A stretch of DNA of 32,883 nucleotides from Bacteroidales bacterium (GTDB lineage Bacteria > Bacteroidota > Bacteroidia > Bacteroidales > G3-4614). A program made the translations under genes and the position numbers. The stretch is from contig JAFYPQ010000032.1 in the NCBI GenBank assembly GCA_017559955.1, forward strand, positions 1 to 32,883, written 5' to 3'. Shown piece after piece: positions 25,119 to 32,297 of the stretch; the first letter of the stretch is position 1, and the number at the start of each line of letters is the position of its first letter. The notes beneath the pieces are model-generated. The model had not been told where the DNA came from. It did no database searches and saw only the letters and a program-made list of their open reading frames with translations.

Positions 25119-25673
25119 ATGAAAAGGCTTCTCTTTATCGCAACTTTATTATTAATAGTCGCAACTCAGAACACATTTTCAGAGTCTTATAAAAGTATTG
25201 ATATTCTTGCAAAAGGTGATTTGCAATATATGGTAGATTATACCGACTCATTAAAACAAGATGTAAAGTCTTTTTGGGTATGGTATACACCCTCAAAAAA
25301 CGAAGAATTATTTAAGGATATAGAAATAATAAGTCATGTACCGATAAGCAGTTTAAATAAGGCCAATGTGAACGCAGTGATTGAGTATCTTGCTAATAAA
25401 CATTTTGGTGCAGATAAAGTATTTGATAGTGAAGGCAAAAGCAATATTTTTAACATTTCATATATGGTACATATTCACTCAGGCAAAGTATATTTTTTAA
25501 ATATCTTTTTTTATGGTAATGTATATAAGTTAATTACTGATGAAGAAATTTTGAGTTTTATTGAGGATTTTAATCTTATGAAGATTAATGTTGATAATAT
25601 TGAGAAATATGATGAGAATGTATATGCTTCATATGAATATGGAGGATTTAATAAAATATTTGGCTTAGAATAA
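25119..25673 (+). CDS. Secreted protein of unknown family, cassette gene A
   Basis: 184 residues with a signal peptide (KRLLFIATLLLIVATQ, cleavage near residue 20). The mature part is a compact alpha/beta domain with a VDYTDSLKQDVKSFWVWY block (39-56), a central helix, an ISYMVHIHSGKVYF strand pair and LITDEEILSFIEDFN. It shares these blocks with gene B (26128), though overall identity is only about a third by eye. No catalytic motif or lipobox is recognised. The size, secretion and duplication resemble small periplasmic immunity-type or DUF proteins of Bacteroidetes, but that is inference. It is preceded by the conserved leader module and followed by its own terminator. Base composition is very AT-rich compared with the neighbouring core genes. 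Confidence 0.75.
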   Translation: MKRLLFIATLLLIVATQNTFSESYKSIDILAKGDLQYMVDYTDSLKQDVKSFWVWYTPSKNEELFKDIEIISHVPISSLNKANVNAVIEYLANKHFGADKVFDSEGKSNIFNISYMVHIHSGKVYFLNIFFYGNVYKLITDEEILSFIEDFNLMKINVDNIEKYDENVYASYEYGGFNKIFGLE

Positions 25674-25695
25674 AGTCTTTGATAAGTATCGAAAG

Positions 25696-25735
25696 AGACA
25701 AATCATCATTTTCGATGGTTTGTCTTTCTTTTTTT
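25696..25735 (+). terminator. Terminator after cassette gene A
   Basis: AGACAAATCATC (25696-25707) pairs with GATGGTTTGTCT (25714-25725) with one G-T wobble, followed by a T-run. Confidence 0.85.
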
Positions 25736-25908
25736 ATCTTCACATTCCTCTGATTTAAAATCGAATAAGAACATAAAACTATTATTTGATAGAGGTTCAA
25801 TATTTAGCTCCTTTATTTCTTTCTCTGACAATTATTGTTACGGATTCAGCATTGCCCTACAAATATTGTTGTTTTATAATTATACCACTATATATTAAAA
25901 ATGGCTAC
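25736..25908. other. Spacer between cassettes
   Basis: AT-rich and without a credible gene. It contains nothing recognised beyond the first bases of the second module (tataattata at about 25875). Confidence 0.5.
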
Positions 25909-25909
25909 C

Positions 25910-25917
25910 TATTTTTG
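25910..25917 (+). promoter_or_regulatory. -7-like element of cassette copy 2
   Basis: TATTTTTG, identical to copy 1 in sequence and in its position relative to the module. Confidence 0.35.
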
Positions 25918-25941
25918 CCAATAAATAATAATTAGGTAGTT

Positions 25942-26093
25942 ATGAAAAACAATGATTTGGTAAAAGATCCAAATATTTGGATTTATACAAAGAAATCGGC
26001 ATTTTTCTACCACAAGAGAAAAGCAATCACGATACTAGACCATTTGACGATTCTATTCCACCTGAATATCTATTGCATATCTTAAATAAATAA
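25942..26093 (+). pseudogene. Frame-shifted small leader ORF, copy 2
   Basis: The ATG frame starts MKNNDLVKDPN and here runs on to 26085, but the residues conserved with copy 1 again switch to the +2 frame (LDLYKEIG...EYLLHIL) and end at 26091-26093. From ATG to the conserved stop both copies are 152 nt, so the frame offset is identical. Confidence 0.4.
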
Positions 26094-26127
26094 GATACTT
26101 TTATCGTAATAAATAAACTGTATAATA

Positions 26128-26691
26128 ATGAAACGCTATCTTTTTGTTTTAATGTTATTATTGATGGCAATATCTCAAACCATCTTTGCTTCATCAGTAT
26201 CAGGGGATAACGAAATTTTAAGAAGAGATGTTTTAGAATATGATATAAATTATACTGATTCACTAAAACATGAGGTAAAAGATTTTTGGGTATGGTATAA
26301 CCCAGAAGAATATAAGGATTTTTTAGCCGATAAAGTTGCATACAGAGAAAACTTAAAAATTACAAATCAAGAAGCAAAAAACTTTATCGAAAAGATTGAG
26401 AGTCTATTTTTAGAGAGATTTGGTTATACCAAAGTCTTTAATAAAGATGGGCATAGTAATGTAAAAGGTATAACATATAGCCTACACATATCAACAGGGC
26501 AAGTCTATTTAAGAGCTATTGTTTTTACTGGCGATGCATACAATTTAATTACAGATGAGGATATTTTGTCGTTTGCAAGAGAGTTTAATAAAAACATCAC
26601 ATTGTATTTAAATGACAAAGATGAGGTTGAGGAAAATGTAATGTGCTTTTATCAAGGTGTTTATATTTTTACATCATGGAAAAAGAATTAG
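26128..26691 (+). CDS. Secreted protein of unknown family, cassette gene B (paralogue of gene A)
   Basis: 187 residues with signal peptide (KRYLFVLMLLLMAISQTIFA, cleavage near 21). It shares with gene A the block INYTDSLKHEVKDFWVWY, the TKVF..DG.SN turn, the YSLHISTGQVY strand and LITDEDILSFAREFN, while the middle and C-terminus are strongly diverged. The leader module in front is almost unchanged, so the coding regions have diverged much faster than the flanks or were exchanged by recombination. No enzyme motif is seen. An imperfect hairpin at 26752-26803 follows. Confidence 0.75.
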   Translation: MKRYLFVLMLLLMAISQTIFASSVSGDNEILRRDVLEYDINYTDSLKHEVKDFWVWYNPEEYKDFLADKVAYRENLKITNQEAKNFIEKIESLFLERFGYTKVFNKDGHSNVKGITYSLHISTGQVYLRAIVFTGDAYNLITDEDILSFAREFNKNITLYLNDKDEVEENVMCFYQGVYIFTSWKKN

Positions 26692-26693
26692 AA

Positions 26694-26753
26694 GATACTT
26701 TTATTCCCATATATTTATAAATTAACGTGAGTTCTATAATAAATTTAGAATAA
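26694..26753 (+). repeat. Probable remnant of a third cassette
   Basis: The segment starting gatacttttattcccatat matches the 3' end of leader copy 1 (25080-25111). About 30 nt later the sequence codes INLE-stop, resembling the end of gene A (IFGLE-stop). This is what would remain after deletion of a third gene between its leader and its last codons. Confidence 0.5.
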
Positions 26754-26803
26754 ATAAAGTTGTCCGTCGTTGATGAATTCTAAATCAAAGACGGGTTTAT
26801 TTT
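26752..26803 (+). terminator. Imperfect hairpin terminator after cassette gene B
   Basis: AAATAAA...CCGTCGTTGAT (26752-26774) pairs with ATCAAAGACGG...TTTATTTT (26784-26803), with an internal bulge and T-rich 3' arm. Confidence 0.6.
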
Positions 26804-26903
26804 AAAAGAAACGATATGCCGCAATAGTACTCAAAGCATTTGCAATAAAGTTATTAAAAGTGCGATGACGAGAATACATATATCGTATAGAATGTATAAA
26901 GCG

Positions 26904-26929
26904 ACAGGGTTGCCAAATGGCAACCCTGT
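26904..26929. terminator. Strong palindrome downstream of the C25/HEAT gene 2
   Basis: ACAGGGTTGCC (26904-26914) pairs with GGCAACCCTGT (26919-26929) around AAAT. It lacks a long U-run but sits between the convergent cassette B and C25 genes. It recalls the palindrome at 1207-1229. Confidence 0.55.
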
Positions 26930-26940
26930 GATTATGTCTA

Positions 26941-26989
26941 ACAACTAACAACTACCCGTAGGGCGGCGTTAGCCGACAACTAACAACTA
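26941..26989. repeat. 14-bp direct repeats flanking a 21-bp GC-rich double hairpin
   Basis: acaactaacaacta occurs at 26941-26954 and 26976-26989. Between them lies a 21-bp core with two tiny palindromes (cccgtaggg and cggcgttagccg). The core is far more GC-rich than its surroundings and fits exactly between the repeats. Confidence 0.75.
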
Positions 26990-26991
26990 TA

Positions 26992-29172
26992 TTATAGTCC
27001 CAACAATCTCTTATAAGTTTTAAGAGCCTCGTTTCTAACTGCAGTCTCGTATTTGTCGTTCTCTGAAACAGCTTTGAAGTATTCAGCTATTTGAGTACGT
27101 TTGTACGACATATTAAACCAACCCATAGTCTCTATCAAGGCGATTTGAAGGTTGGGTTCTTCAATAGTCTCAAAAGCAGCAAGGATTTCATCTACTGCAG
27201 GGTGAAGAGGACGGTTACGGAACGCACGTATAACTTTTAGTTTGTCTTTTGCCGATACCTCAGGTTTAGTGATTTGCTCAATATCGCCCTCAAACGATTT
27301 GTCCGAGAAGTTTACAAACGATTTCAACATCTTCTCACTCTCTTGCTCTGCGTTATAGAAATCTTTGCAAGGATCTTGTTTTTTGAACTCATTAACCAAC
27401 TCGTTGTATGGGAACAAAGCCAAAGCCATTTTCAATTGGAAATCAACTCTTGCGCCAATCGATGTTTTAGAAGCCAACGAAACAAGAGCAGGAATCAATC
27501 TCAAATCACCACATTTGCCGGCTTGAATAGCTGCAAAACGACGGATTAACTCATAGTTGTCGTTCAATCCCAAAGCCAAAGCCTCAATGTAGTTATCGTC
27601 TTTATACAATGCAAGAGTGTTCATTGCCATAAGGCGAACAGTTTGGTAGGGCGACGATTTGAATACATCTAAAATCTCTGCCGAAGAGATAGCATCACGA
27701 AGAGTCAACTCGTTAATAGCAAACGCCTGAAGGGCAGGGTATTTAGAGTTTAATTGTTTTTTCCACCACTTGTTGCTTTTGTAAATAGCCTCATTTACAT
27801 CAAACCCAAGTTTTTCGTAGGGAGCAAATGTGAATGTTGGATCTCCAAAAACATGTGACTCAAAATAGGGGTTATACTTAACAAAGTTACCAACTCGCAA
27901 GCCTAAACCAAACATACCTATATTGCGGTCGCACCATTTATCTTGAAGCGAGTTTACGCTGTTTGCAATAGTAACCACGCAGTCGCCACCTTCAAAAATA
28001 TACTCTTCAGCAATATACTCGTCGTTATTGAAAGCACCATTGTAGCAAGCGTCCAAGATAACCACCTTGGCATTAGGCTTATATTTGCCAAGATCTGTTA
28101 GGTGAAGGTCTAACTGATCGGTAAATATTGAGTCAGCCTTAGTAATTTCTTCGTTAAACAGTGCTTCGTGAGTAAACCAATGCTCAGGAGCATCATAGCC
28201 ATTCTTATAGTAGTTAATAGTTTCTGTAGTATCTTTGCCTCTGCTTACAGCAGTTCTGATTTTAGCACGGAAAAACCATTTAGCAGCCTCAAGATTATCT
28301 GTTGCACTAACAGGGTTTGGATTATCATCAAGATACTCAGTATCGGGATAACCATGGTGGTGAAGCAGAGCCAATGAAAGATCTTTGCGTTGCATTTGGC
28401 TCATCAAAGGGTATTTACTGAAAACATGGTCAGCGTGGTTTTGATAAGTAACAGCCCATGTTTGTCCCATCATATTTGGGAACATCTCATAGAATGAATT
28501 TTTCTCATCAACACGAGCCAATCCACAATCAGAGTTGTATCCTTGTCCGGCAAAGTAGAACATTTGCGAAAGAGTTTGAGCCTTCTCTTTCTCTCTAACC
28601 ACTTTTTTAAGATAAGCTTTTAATCTCTCATATTTAGACACTCCACCTTTATCGCAAGTTTTCATACGGGCCGAATAGATGTCAGGTTGGCAAACTTGAG
28701 AAGAGTTTGCAGTTAGAGAATAGTAGAAATGACCTTGTTTGCCATCGTTAAGATCAAGAGCCTCAAACTCCAAATCAAAGTCATCATAAAAACGGTCAGA
28801 AGGAACTGATGAGAACTCTAACTTTTTAAGATCTTGTTTAGCTTTAAAAGCCGAAGTGAAGTGTTGAGCATCACGAATCATCGCTACAGGAATATCACCA
28901 ATAAAAACAACACCCTCAATAGGAGCATCTTTTTTAGTAGCTAATGCCTTGATGCAAGTACGAATAGAGTCGGGGTTATTCCAAACGTCCTTAACAATAT
29001 AGGTTTTCAAACCTTGTTTCTCCACCGATTGAGCATAAGCCTCAACCTCAGCTTTAGCCTCTTTGTAGCTTACAGGGTCTATAATAATAGCGAAACCCTT
29101 TTTAGCCGCCGATATTGTTAGCGAACTGCAAACAAAAGCAGTAGCAATAAATAGTTTAAAAATTTTGTTCAT
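26992..29172 (-). CDS. Secreted C25 (gingipain-like) peptidase-like protein with HEAT-like C-terminus, paralogue 2
   Basis: 726 residues with a signal peptide (KLFIATAFVCSSLTISAA), co-linear with the protein at 9421 over its whole length and roughly half identical by eye. The C25 core keeps VFIGDIPVAM, LHHHGYPD (His271-273), LDACYNGAF with Cys376, and the closing VFGDPTF. The first candidate catalytic His is replaced: FAGQGYN has Gln210 where paralogue 1 has His214. Either the true dyad is His271-273/Cys376, or this copy is inactive. Helical HEAT-like repeats fill about residues 465-726. It is the last gene of the minus-strand surface locus, 131 nt after the barrel gene, with a hairpin between. 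No type IX sorting domain is seen. Confidence 0.8.
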   Translation of the reverse strand: MNKIFKLFIATAFVCSSLTISAAKKGFAIIIDPVSYKEAKAEVEAYAQSVEKQGLKTYIVKDVWNNPDSIRTCIKALATKKDAPIEGVVFIGDIPVAMIRDAQHFTSAFKAKQDLKKLEFSSVPSDRFYDDFDLEFEALDLNDGKQGHFYYSLTANSSQVCQPDIYSARMKTCDKGGVSKYERLKAYLKKVVREKEKAQTLSQMFYFAGQGYNSDCGLARVDEKNSFYEMFPNMMGQTWAVTYQNHADHVFSKYPLMSQMQRKDLSLALLHHHGYPDTEYLDDNPNPVSATDNLEAAKWFFRAKIRTAVSRGKDTTETINYYKNGYDAPEHWFTHEALFNEEITKADSIFTDQLDLHLTDLGKYKPNAKVVILDACYNGAFNNDEYIAEEYIFEGGDCVVTIANSVNSLQDKWCDRNIGMFGLGLRVGNFVKYNPYFESHVFGDPTFTFAPYEKLGFDVNEAIYKSNKWWKKQLNSKYPALQAFAINELTLRDAISSAEILDVFKSSPYQTVRLMAMNTLALYKDDNYIEALALGLNDNYELIRRFAAIQAGKCGDLRLIPALVSLASKTSIGARVDFQLKMALALFPYNELVNEFKKQDPCKDFYNAEQESEKMLKSFVNFSDKSFEGDIEQITKPEVSAKDKLKVIRAFRNRPLHPAVDEILAAFETIEEPNLQIALIETMGWFNMSYKRTQIAEYFKAVSENDKYETAVRNEALKTYKRLLGL

Positions 29173-29240
29173 AATATTTAGTTAGTTTGTTGTTCTTTGA
29201 GTTAGGAATTAGTTTTATGTCCCTGTAATTTATTTATAAA

Positions 29241-29278
29241 ATTAGCCTAATTCGACTAATTGGTCCAATTAGGCTAAT
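29241..29278. terminator. Terminator between the barrel gene and C25/HEAT gene 2
   Basis: A 12-bp perfect stem ATTAGCCTAATT / AATTAGGCTAAT with a 14-nt loop; in the minus direction it is followed by a T-rich tract. It would limit read-through into the C25 gene, so that gene may be expressed at a lower or separate level. Confidence 0.75.
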
Positions 29279-29303
29279 CTTTTATCGTAATGGGGTGTTG
29301 ATG

Positions 29304-30887
29304 TTAGAATGTGAAATTCACACCACCGCCAAATTGGTTAAAAGCAGTTTTGTCGTATCTAATACTTCCGTAATAGATTTGGTCTCCTGTGTAGCGTTGA
29401 GTAGAAGCCTCAGCAAACACTCCAATGTATGAAGTGAAACGTTTGCTTACGATAGGAATTCTTGTCTCAATTTTACCGTAAACATCATAGTAATCGGTAG
29501 CTATGAAGTCTAACATTGGGAGAGTATATTTTTCTAACAATCTCTCAGATGGAGCCATATAGATTGAATTTGATAAATTCATTTTGTAGTCACCACCTAC
29601 AGAAAGTGATAGTATTGATTTCTTAATTTGGAAAGTCTTTTTAACGAAGGCACCGGCCTTAACGTTCATATATTTTTGGTAGTATTTGCTTGGATTGTTT
29701 TTCATGTCAGAGTTAACGAAGTCGGCGTTAACACCAGCAGTCCAAGAAGATTGTCCGTTGCTTGCAAGAACATCCATGCGGTATTGGAAGTTACCACTCA
29801 TTCTGTTCTCTAAGTGTTTATTGTCATCTTGGTCCATTACTACCCATTGTGAAGAACCAGTTTTTGGGTCCACAACATTTTTTTGATAGAACCAAGTACC
29901 TTTAATATTCTCCATAGCGGCAGCAAGAGTAAAGTTGTGAACAAATTTACCTTTAGTAAATGTAAAGCGCTCGCTAGCAGATATTTTCATGTTGTTGTAT
30001 TGTCCACCGAGGAATTGGTAAGAGCTACCACCATCGGTTGCTTTTTCATACTCTTTTTCGAAACCAATATTCAAAAGGTTTCCATATTCAGGACGTTGCC
30101 AGAACACTTGAAGGTCGGCGAAGTAGCCCATACCTTTAACTTCGCGTTGGTACGAAGTTCCACCCATGTCCATACAAGTACCCATACCGCTCATTACAAA
30201 GAACGAAGCGTTTTTACCAACCTCAACAGTGCTATATTTAGAGTTTTCGCTGAATAGGCGAATACCACCGGTTGCACCAATTTTTACATATTCTGAAACT
30301 TTAAAATCGATACCAGGGTTGATAGTAAAACGCATACCCTTAGTCTCCAAACGAGGGTCTTGCTCATCAGAAGTTGTACCAACCAAGTAGTCGGCATTTA
30401 CTCCAAAGCGAATTAATTCGATTGGTTCCCATGAGAATCTTCCATCAAGAGTAAACTCTTCGGTAGAGTAGTTACTATTAAGTGAGTCGGCAAGAATAAA
30501 AGGGTTTAGGTCCGATTGATATAGAGTAGCATTCCATTTGCGTTGTCCCTCTTTGCCGTTACGATACGACATCCCTCCTTCAAACGACACATCTGTTAGT
30601 TTTCTAACACCATACACGCCAACCATAAGGTCGCTTGTTTTGCCCGATTTGTCAATTTGGTGAAAATCGCCGTTGCCAACTCCATAGCTCACCTCTAACG
30701 TTGCAAAAGCATCTATAGGAAGGTCTTTAATAAAGGTTGGGTTAATATTGCCGTATGCCACATTGTTAAGGTACATACAATCTTTATACTGCAATATTGC
30801 AGCAGTTGTATCTGACTCAGTTGCATTCAATGCAAAAGGAGCAGCCATTAACGATAATACGAATGCTATCTTTTTAAGTTTCAACAT
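29304..30887 (-). CDS. Outer-membrane beta-barrel protein (DUF6850-like) linked to a DUF4876 lipoprotein
   Basis: 527 residues: a signal peptide (FVLSLMAAPFALNA, cleavage near 22) and then continuous alternating amphipathic strands, ending FGGGVNFTF with terminal Phe as expected for a BAM substrate. No plug or carboxypeptidase-like domain is present, so it is not a TonB receptor. Size and its place directly after a DUF4876 gene fit the uncharacterised DUF6850 barrel family of Bacteroidetes; the family name is from memory and should be treated as tentative. It is separated from the lipoprotein gene by 150 nt with competing hairpins. It may provide a pore or surface receptor that works with the lipoprotein and receptor upstream. 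Confidence 0.75.
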   Translation of the reverse strand: MLKLKKIAFVLSLMAAPFALNATESDTTAAILQYKDCMYLNNVAYGNINPTFIKDLPIDAFATLEVSYGVGNGDFHQIDKSGKTSDLMVGVYGVRKLTDVSFEGGMSYRNGKEGQRKWNATLYQSDLNPFILADSLNSNYSTEEFTLDGRFSWEPIELIRFGVNADYLVGTTSDEQDPRLETKGMRFTINPGIDFKVSEYVKIGATGGIRLFSENSKYSTVEVGKNASFFVMSGMGTCMDMGGTSYQREVKGMGYFADLQVFWQRPEYGNLLNIGFEKEYEKATDGGSSYQFLGGQYNNMKISASERFTFTKGKFVHNFTLAAAMENIKGTWFYQKNVVDPKTGSSQWVVMDQDDNKHLENRMSGNFQYRMDVLASNGQSSWTAGVNADFVNSDMKNNPSKYYQKYMNVKAGAFVKKTFQIKKSILSLSVGGDYKMNLSNSIYMAPSERLLEKYTLPMLDFIATDYYDVYGKIETRIPIVSKRFTSYIGVFAEASTQRYTGDQIYYGSIRYDKTAFNQFGGGVNFTF

Positions 30888-30934
30888 ATATCTCTTATTT
30901 CTTATAGTATTTTTTGAGTAAACTACTCAGGGTA

Positions 30935-31014
30935 GGGGAGTTGATAAAAGTTTTAGTATCCCCAGTTTTTCCCTATTGGGAAAAGAGCGCCGATCAACGA
31001 TCGGCAACTCTTTT
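30935..31014 (-). promoter_or_regulatory. Competing hairpins between the lipoprotein and barrel genes
   Basis: Hairpin 1: AAAAGAG-GCCGATC (30981-30995) with GATCGGC-CTCTTTT (30999-31014). Hairpin 2: TTTTCCC (30967-30973) with GGGAAAA (30978-30984). They share 30981-30984, so only one can form fully. A third, GGGGA/TCCCC, spans about 30935-30963. Read on the minus strand, hairpin 1 looks like a terminator with CTCTTTT, and hairpin 2 like its antiterminator or a second stop. Confidence 0.55.
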
Positions 31015-31037
31015 TATTAAATGAATATAATTTAAAA

Positions 31038-32252
31038 TTATGCTCCGGGAGTTGGTTTAGCTTCTGGCTCGAAGTCCTCTGCAGAGTTGTTAGTGTCTTT
31101 GTAAACAACACGACCGTTAACAGTCTCAGCAACTTTACGAGTAAATCCTTTTCCGTTGTACATAGCTGAAGTGTAGATCATACCAGCGTCAACTTGAGCA
31201 GGAAGAGCGCAAGTTCTTTGAGTCTCAGTTACACAAACAACATTGATAGCGTCTTGGATATCTTTGTATCTAATCATCAAGTATGGAGTTACGTCAGTTC
31301 CCTCTGGTTTAGCAACCCAGTTAGCTTCGTTGTTAACGTCGCAGTAAGCCTCAATGTCGTTAACTTTAGCCAATACCAATCCTGCACCGAATGCTGGAAG
31401 AACAGCGAAGTTTACAGATTGAGTTCCTGATTTAGCAACGATTGTTAGGTTAGGAACGTCTGGGTTAGCAACGTATGTTGGTTTGTACTCAGTGATATCG
31501 ATCTCGTAGTCAGCTTTGCTCAAGTCGATAGTGTTTGTGTTTACCTCAACCTCTTCAGTTGCAGGATCATCGCTCATGATAGTGTGGTTTTGAGCTTGGA
31601 AAGCAACAACTACGCTTTGACCTGGCTCGATAGGATAAGTTTTACCGTCACCAACCCAACCAGCGATGTATGAAGATACAGCAACAGCTTTCATCTCCTC
31701 AGGAGTTGAACCCCACAAAACAGTTTTTGTGTTAGCTGCAATCTCAGTACGAGCGATCAAGCAGTTGTCAAGGTATTGAGTAAATGCTGAGTTGTTGTAG
31801 ATCTCAACGAATTGGTCATACATATAGTTTTTGTTAGCAGGAGTTTTACACATAGCAGAGTAGAACTCTTTGATAACCAATGGAGAAGTCAATGACTCTT
31901 CAGCAGCAATAGTAGTTACGGCAATGGGAGAGTAAACACTAACGTTCATTTTTTGACCGCTAAGGTTCATGTCAGCAGTTTCGAACAATGCGTTAACATT
32001 GTAGTCACCTGGCTCAAGAAGGACAGTGTAAACACCATCAGTTAATTTCAAACCAGTGTACTCAACACCAGTCAATTGGTTTCTAGCAATTATAGTCTCG
32101 CTAGTTACATCTTCCCATGCGTAAGCCTCAGGAATAGTTACGTTTACAGTAAGTGTATAGACTTTATCGCCGTCACCGTCGCCGTCTCCACTACATGCTC
32201 CCATAAATAGCGCTGCTACTAAGGGAAGGATTGTTAAAAGAAATTTTTTCAT
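31038..32252 (-). CDS. DUF4876-like surface lipoprotein
   Basis: 404 residues with a lipoprotein signal (LPLVAALFMGAC, lipid-anchored Cys20). Immediately after the Cys comes SGDGDGDGDGD, an acidic stretch at the position of the Bacteroidetes lipoprotein export signal, so surface exposure is likely. An Ig-like/carboxypeptidase-regulatory-like N-terminal domain (about 31-115) is followed by a lamin-tail-like region (VIKEFYSAMC, then DQFVEIYNN) characteristic of DUF4876, then a C-terminal domain ending in an Asn/Pro/Glu-rich tail. It lies 45 nt downstream of the TonB-dependent receptor and so probably acts as its surface partner, analogous to SusD or HmuY-type capture proteins, with unknown ligand. 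Confidence 0.82.
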   Translation of the reverse strand: MKKFLLTILPLVAALFMGACSGDGDGDGDKVYTLTVNVTIPEAYAWEDVTSETIIARNQLTGVEYTGLKLTDGVYTVLLEPGDYNVNALFETADMNLSGQKMNVSVYSPIAVTTIAAEESLTSPLVIKEFYSAMCKTPANKNYMYDQFVEIYNNSAFTQYLDNCLIARTEIAANTKTVLWGSTPEEMKAVAVSSYIAGWVGDGKTYPIEPGQSVVVAFQAQNHTIMSDDPATEEVEVNTNTIDLSKADYEIDITEYKPTYVANPDVPNLTIVAKSGTQSVNFAVLPAFGAGLVLAKVNDIEAYCDVNNEANWVAKPEGTDVTPYLMIRYKDIQDAINVVCVTETQRTCALPAQVDAGMIYTSAMYNGKGFTRKVAETVNGRVVYKDTNNSAEDFEPEAKPTPGA

Positions 32253-32297
32253 AATAGTTTTTTGTTTAAAAGTGTGTTTAAATTAATTATGTGATTA

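Larger units (their letters stand above)
25909..26105 (+). repeat. Duplicated promoter/leader module, copy 2
   Basis: Copy of 24899-25091, about 1,010 bp downstream and in the same orientation, placed in front of the second secreted-protein gene. Confidence 0.92.
26692..26991. other. 300-bp gene-free region between the cassettes and the C25 locus
   Basis: Contains the third-cassette remnant (26694-26753), the gene B terminator (26752-26803), a featureless AT-rich stretch (26804-26900), the palindrome at 26904-26929 and the repeated element at 26941-26989. Confidence 0.6.

Noticed and set aside
25119..26691. Firm call of toxin-immunity pairs
   Set aside because: No toxin domain is present. 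The leader ORFs are short and frameshifted, so immunity function remains only a hypothesis.
26941..26989. CRISPR-like array
   Set aside because: There is only one repeat pair, the spacer is a palindrome and no cas gene is near.
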